64,000 nt of DNA from Diphasiastrum complanatum (lineage: Eukaryota > Streptophyta > Lycopodiopsida > Lycopodiales > Lycopodiaceae), in contig CM055106.1 of the NCBI GenBank assembly GCA_029204225.1, positions 36,616,361 through 36,680,360 of the forward strand, given 5' to 3'. A program made the translations under genes and the position numbers. The notes beneath the pieces are model-generated. The model saw nothing but the letters and a program-made list of their open reading frames with translations, did not search any database and was not told the DNA's origin. Positions 60,372-64,000 of this stretch are shown here, piece by piece (positions within the stretch are counted from its first letter, which is position 1; each line of letters starts with the position of its first letter).

Positions 60372-60829
60372 AGTTACGGACTACAGGATACATGCCTACT
60401 GGGCTACTCTGCATATATTCCGTAGGCCTCTTTACATTTACTGTTGGTTATGTATATTTCTGGTTACGCATTTTATATTAGTCATGTACAGGCCCCAGAG
60501 CCTTTTTATATGCTTATGACCTGCACTGGGTCCTTTTTTATGACATTGACTGGCCTTGGGCCCTTATTATATGGTTATATGTGGAGTGGGGGCCCGTAGG
60601 AGGGCGCATTATTTTCCCTCCACATTTTGCCTCCCTTTACTTTTGAATTCCTATTTTAGGGTTCATTGGTAGGGTATTTATAGGCGCATTTGTACACTCA
60701 TTTTTCAGATTGGTATTGCTTGGGCTCTTCGTGGGAGAACCTATTGTCTTGTCTATTGCTTGTAGGGCTTTAGTCTATTGCTGTCTTTTATGCTTCATTG
60801 ATTCAACACCTGAGATTTTGATCATAACT
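60372..60829 (+). repeat. Gyp-2 3' LTR
   Basis: 458 bp, the fuller of the two copies. It is preceded by AGCCAGGGAG and followed by GATGT. Confidence 0.95.
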
Positions 60830-60834
60830 GATGT

Positions 60835-61300
60835 AAAGTGGATGATAAGAGTGGCATTATCTTTTTGTTCTCTAGGCACGATCCATCCCTTTACTATGAT
60901 GACCTAATGTGGTGTCCAAGAAACGACTAGCCCCTTGCATGGCATGTTGGGTATCGGGAATACCTATCACATGTACATTGTGGGATTTTTGTTCCCTAAA
61001 TTTCTCTTTCGAAAGAGTGGCAACAATAACACTAGTCATAGGTGAAGACTTATTGTCATCTTTCATGAATAATGAGGCCCAAGGTTTTGTAGCTTCTTTA
61101 TGTTGGACCAATTCTTGTTCAAGCTTTTGGATCTTTGCGGAGGTATGTATTGGTGTCCCTTGCAAATCTCGTAATTTGTCGAGTTCTTGCAAAGTAGTAA
61201 TCTGGGCACCCATTTAAGATTTGTCTTCTAGCAATGATTTGACATTTGCTTTGAGCTGCAACATTTCCTTCTTCATGACTTGGAGCTCCATTTTTTGCTG
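60835..61300 (-). pseudogene. LINE ORF1, N-terminal part (coiled coil)
   Basis: The minus strand from about 61295 reads a Met/Leu/Lys-rich coiled-coil segment (MELQVMKKEMLQLKANVKSL), then QITTLQELDKLRDL and KIQKLEQELVQHKEATKPW. The ORF1 core start follows (REQKSHNVHVIGIPDTQHAM). Gyp-2 interrupts it at 60835. Confidence 0.7.
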
Positions 61301-61479
61301 TTCAAGATAGGAACATGCTGTTTACAAGTGTGAGTAGGGGAGCAAGTAGTTGAAAGAGGCAGGATAGGAGCAAAGGGAGTGTGAGGGACTTTATCATAGA
61401 TTGATTCAGAGAGAGGGAGATGATCGCCCGGGGGGGGGGGGAGTGCTCCCCCTTCCTCCCCTTCTCACCATTTAGTGTG

Positions 61480-62205
61480 AGAGAGAGAAAGAAAGAAAGT
61501 TGTATTAATGTCTTTTCCATGGCTAAAAAGCATATAAGACGAAAGATACATATCAAGTGTGTGCTAACCATGGGAGCGTATCAAACAACTCTAAAATAGT
61601 AATGAAGAAAATATACATGTACATCTAACTATAATTTAACTTCAATGAGCTAAAATGACTACAATACTAGTATATCTGGTTGCAACATGATAATATTGAT
61701 GATGTCATCATCTCCCATTTTACGAAAGATGTAATGGGGGCTACTGCTACGGAAGAAGATGTAATGGGGGCTACTGCTACGTGTTTGTCCACGTTGCACT
61801 GCTGATGTCGTTGATGAGAAAGGTGAGCTCTCATAACAGCAGGAAACTGAGTGATGTGCCGTCTCTGGCCTCTATGTCGAGGAGTGTCATCCTCGTCACT
61901 ATCATCTGTCTCTGGGTGACTCCGTTGATTTGGCTGGTAGAGACCATGTCATAGTAGAGACATCTCTTGTATCGTGAGTGTAACGCATCAAGGATCCTTG
62001 TAGACTATAATGGACCGTAGTGTAACCACTGTATGGAGGAACATGCGATAATATCTCCTTTTGATCTCGTAATAGACTAGGCATCTAAATAAGAAGTGAT
62101 CCTTAGACTCCACCTTAGATAAGGAACATAGCTGGCAAGTCCTCTCCTCTTTGGGGTTACCATGGAAATGTCCAGTCTGAACATAATGCACTTTGACGCT
62201 AAGAA
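61480..62205 (-). mobile_element. 5'-truncated LINE copy
   Basis: Ends on the minus strand with GACATTAATACAA and a (CTTT)n(CT)n tail (61480-61500). Its only coding block is the C-terminal zinc region (RTCQLCSLSKVESKDHFLFR with C following, 61988-62191; CX2C...HX4C). The right end at about 62205 is a clean break into Cop-K, as expected from incomplete target-primed reverse transcription. It sits head-to-tail with the longer LINE. A small direct duplication (AAGATGTAATGGGGGCTACTGCTACG) lies at 61727-61780. Confidence 0.75.
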
Positions 62206-62249
62206 GCTACACTTAAAACCATCAACGTTGATGCTTATGAGCCTATTTA

Positions 62250-63470
62250 AATTTTATGCTATTTGTACTGGTCCCCAAATATCGCTATGAATGAGCTCCA
62301 AGATTGATTTGGTGTGTGTTGAACTTTTGCTTTTATTATGTAAGTGACCATATCTTCTATGCCAAAGTAAATTTTGATTAACAACTTTTGAAGACAAAGT
62401 GTGTTGATCAAGTATTGTATTAAGCTTGTACAATTTTCCTTCATCTCTAAAGCCTCTAGCAATAATTTAATTATCTTGCTTTAAGTCTTTAATGAAGCAT
62501 GTATCATTGTAGAATTAAACAAGCATGTCTTGATCGGTTATAGCACCAACCAATAAAAGATTTTGAGCAAGGTTAGGAATAAGCGACGCATTCTCGATCA
62601 CACTTGAAAATCCAGAATTGAATTGAATTGGAATATCACCTTTGCCAACTATATCTTGTGTGCTATTATCTCCTAGCACAACTTGACCATTTATAGCTTT
62701 GGAAAGGATGAAGGCCAATCCTTTCTAGGAGTCATGCGTGAAGATGCTCCGCTGTCCATTACCCATTCCTCGCCACTTGTTTTGTTTGGATTCACCATGA
62801 ATAGGTACTCATCGCTAAGACCACCACCACCAATGAAGTTGGTTGATTCGTCTTCGGCTTGCTTAGTTGATTGAGAGTTTAATTTCCATTTGACTTGTGC
62901 TTCCGCTGGAGCTTGTTTGATACGGCAAGTTGATGCTGAATGTCCTCTCTTTCCGCAATACAGACAAGGGACTTTTACCTTGTTTGTTGAAGAAGAAGAA
63001 GCTTGCTTTTGCTTCGCCTTAGATGGATTGTCCGTCAACCAGCAATCTGCTACTTTGTGGCTTTCGCTGCGACGAATAGAACACCTAGAATTGTTTGGAT
63101 TAGTGCCTTGTTTCTTTTTATTCTTTGGATTCTTTTTGTTGTTGTATGCAATAAGAGCTTGAGATTGTGCATTAACCTTTGCTGTCCCATAAGTTTGGGA
63201 TCTTAATTCTTCTTGAAGAAGAATTCCAGCCACATCATCGTAGCTTGGCGATTTATCTCTAACATTTAATGTGGTGACAAGATGCTGGAATTGTGGAGAA
63301 ACCCTATTGAGAATGACACTAACAATGTCCAGGTCATCTACGTCCTTGCTTGCATCCTTCAATTGATCTACCACATCTTTGATTTGATCAAGTATGGTGT
63401 CAATCTTCAAGAAAGAGGATGCTAAAATTGAAAGAGAAAACTCAAAGCTTGTATTGCACAAATGAATCCC
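62250..63470 (-). pseudogene. gag: Cop-K: copia gag, zinc knuckle and protease remnant
   Basis: The minus-strand frame 62691-63461 reads the end of a UBN2-type gag (RVSPQFQHLVTTLNVRDKSP, YDDVAGILLQEELR). A damaged knuckle (CSIRRSESHKVADCW) and an intact CX2CX4HX4C knuckle (CLYCGKRGHSASTC) follow, then the protease site WVMDSGASSRMT. Next, protease end (VVLGDNSTQDIVGKGDIPI, 62515-62718) and GAG-pre-integrase traces (62259-62462). The rest is lost at the LINE junction. Gag N-terminus and LTR are not recognised. Confidence 0.85.
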
Positions 63471-64000
63471 ACTCTATTCTCCTAATGGGGAGAGATACAA
63501 ATAGATGGGACATGGTAGATGTAAATGCTCAAGAAAACACCAACAGCCCATGGAATTGAATAGCCAACAAATGTAACTCCTCATAGGAGTGAATATGAAG
63601 TGTCAAACTCGTATGGACTCAAAAGGCCTTTTTTAGAATGGGCCCATAACCTTACAAGGTGAATCAACATTTAAAATAAAGCCCTTCATGGGTATACAAC
63701 ATTGGTAGGGTCTAAGCTTGACATTAAACTTGACATTAGACCATGGAAACTTGACATAAAGGTGCGGGTTTCTATGTTTGACAATCTGATACCCAAAGTT
63801 TTCAAGTTGGGGCAAGAGGCCCAACAATCATCAATGACCACATGACTTATGACTCCAATAAATTCCAAATGATAAATGACAGACTAGGTCCAAACAGATG
63901 TCATTGTGCATGATACTTCTTGATAATTGACCCAATGCAGTCATTAAGTTACTTAAGGGGTCTAAGGCCTAAGGTACCATAGAACAATAGTGAAGTCTTA
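63471..64000. other. Unassigned right edge
   Basis: Probably the leader or LTR region of Cop-K, but no primer site or LTR terminus was identified. Confidence 0.35.

Larger units (their letters stand above)
56438..60834 (+). mobile_element. Gyp-2: Ty3/gypsy chromovirus inserted in LINE ORF1
   Basis: The 5-bp duplication GATGT is at 56438-56442 and 60830-60834. LTRs are 56443-56887 (445 bp) and 60372-60829 (458 bp), with ends AGTTACGG...CATAACT. The 5' LTR has a 20-bp deletion near its start and a 7-bp insertion (ATTGATT, a local duplication) relative to the 3' LTR; the rest is nearly identical. The primer site TGGTATCAGAGC is 56888-56899. It is the same family as Gyp-1 but a different subfamily. 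Three internal deletions make it non-autonomous. Confidence 0.95.
51953..61441 (-). mobile_element. Long LINE copy, split by Gyp-2
   Basis: Minus-strand order: ORF1 (61290-60835, then 56442-56255 after Gyp-2), ORF2 endonuclease (56215-54980), reverse transcriptase (54350-53560), C-terminal zinc region (about 52800-52609), 3' UTR, and a terminal (CTTT)n at about 51953-51973. It is the only LINE here with both ORFs recognisable. Stops and frameshifts throughout make it inactive. The 5' end is somewhere near a G12 run at 61430-61441. Confidence 0.75.

Overview
This is a repeat-dominated stretch of a plant nuclear genome. The evidence is one exon of an intron-containing RRM gene with a plant-style telo-box in its 5' UTR, many Ty1/copia and Ty3/gypsy LTR retrotransposons primed by initiator Met-tRNA or an Asp-tRNA-like site, a plant-type LINE, and very long (CT)n arrays. 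The TE density, the old nested copies and a degenerate HUH-endonuclease (Rep) gene would suit a large-genome seed-free plant such as a fern. That placement is inference; the land-plant call is firm.

Layout: 1-2660 holds the first coding exon, 5' UTR exon and 5' UTR intron of an LIF2/hnRNP Q-like RRM gene (minus strand), running off the left edge. 3594-8722 is a young, complete-ended but internally deleted Ty3/gypsy chromovirus (Gyp-1; LTRs about 99% identical; TSD GATTT). 9124-9445 carries a CACGTG-bearing tandem repeat and a 205-bp (CT)n tract. 9640-10392 is a broken HUH Rep-like gene.

From about 11.59 to 36.15 kb there is one nest. An old copia (Cop-A, minus strand) was split twice: by a gypsy element (Gyp-3, 13236-28557, TSD CAAAT) and by another copia (Cop-B, 29659-34790, TSD TCTTC). 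Removing each insert plus one TSD copy restores continuous Cop-A coding sequence. Gyp-3 in turn contains copia Cop-C (15.82-17.57 kb), Cop-E (19.69-23.44 kb, minus) and Cop-F (23.44-about 27.5 kb, plus). Cop-B contains a plus-strand LTR tail and primer-binding site of another element.

36575-44.25 kb is copia Cop-D (minus), whose 3' LTR is split by a gag-only gypsy element (Gyp-4, 37398-41459, TR-GAG-like). 44.25-50.5 kb is mostly unassigned, with hairpins, a 48-bp tandem repeat and a possible host exon at 48.57 kb. 50.5-62.2 kb holds minus-strand LINE copies; the longest (51.95-61.44 kb) is split in ORF1 by a second chromovirus, Gyp-2 (56443-60829, TSD GATGT). LINE 3' ends abut (CT)n or (CTTT)n tracts. 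62.2-63.47 kb is a copia gag-protease remnant (Cop-K).

No TE here looks autonomous. The most notable items are the HUH Rep remnant, the two chromoviruses with AGTTA...TAACT LTR ends in place of TG...CA, the (CT)n/(CTTT)n LINE tails and the repeated AACCTTCGC motif in two gypsy leaders.
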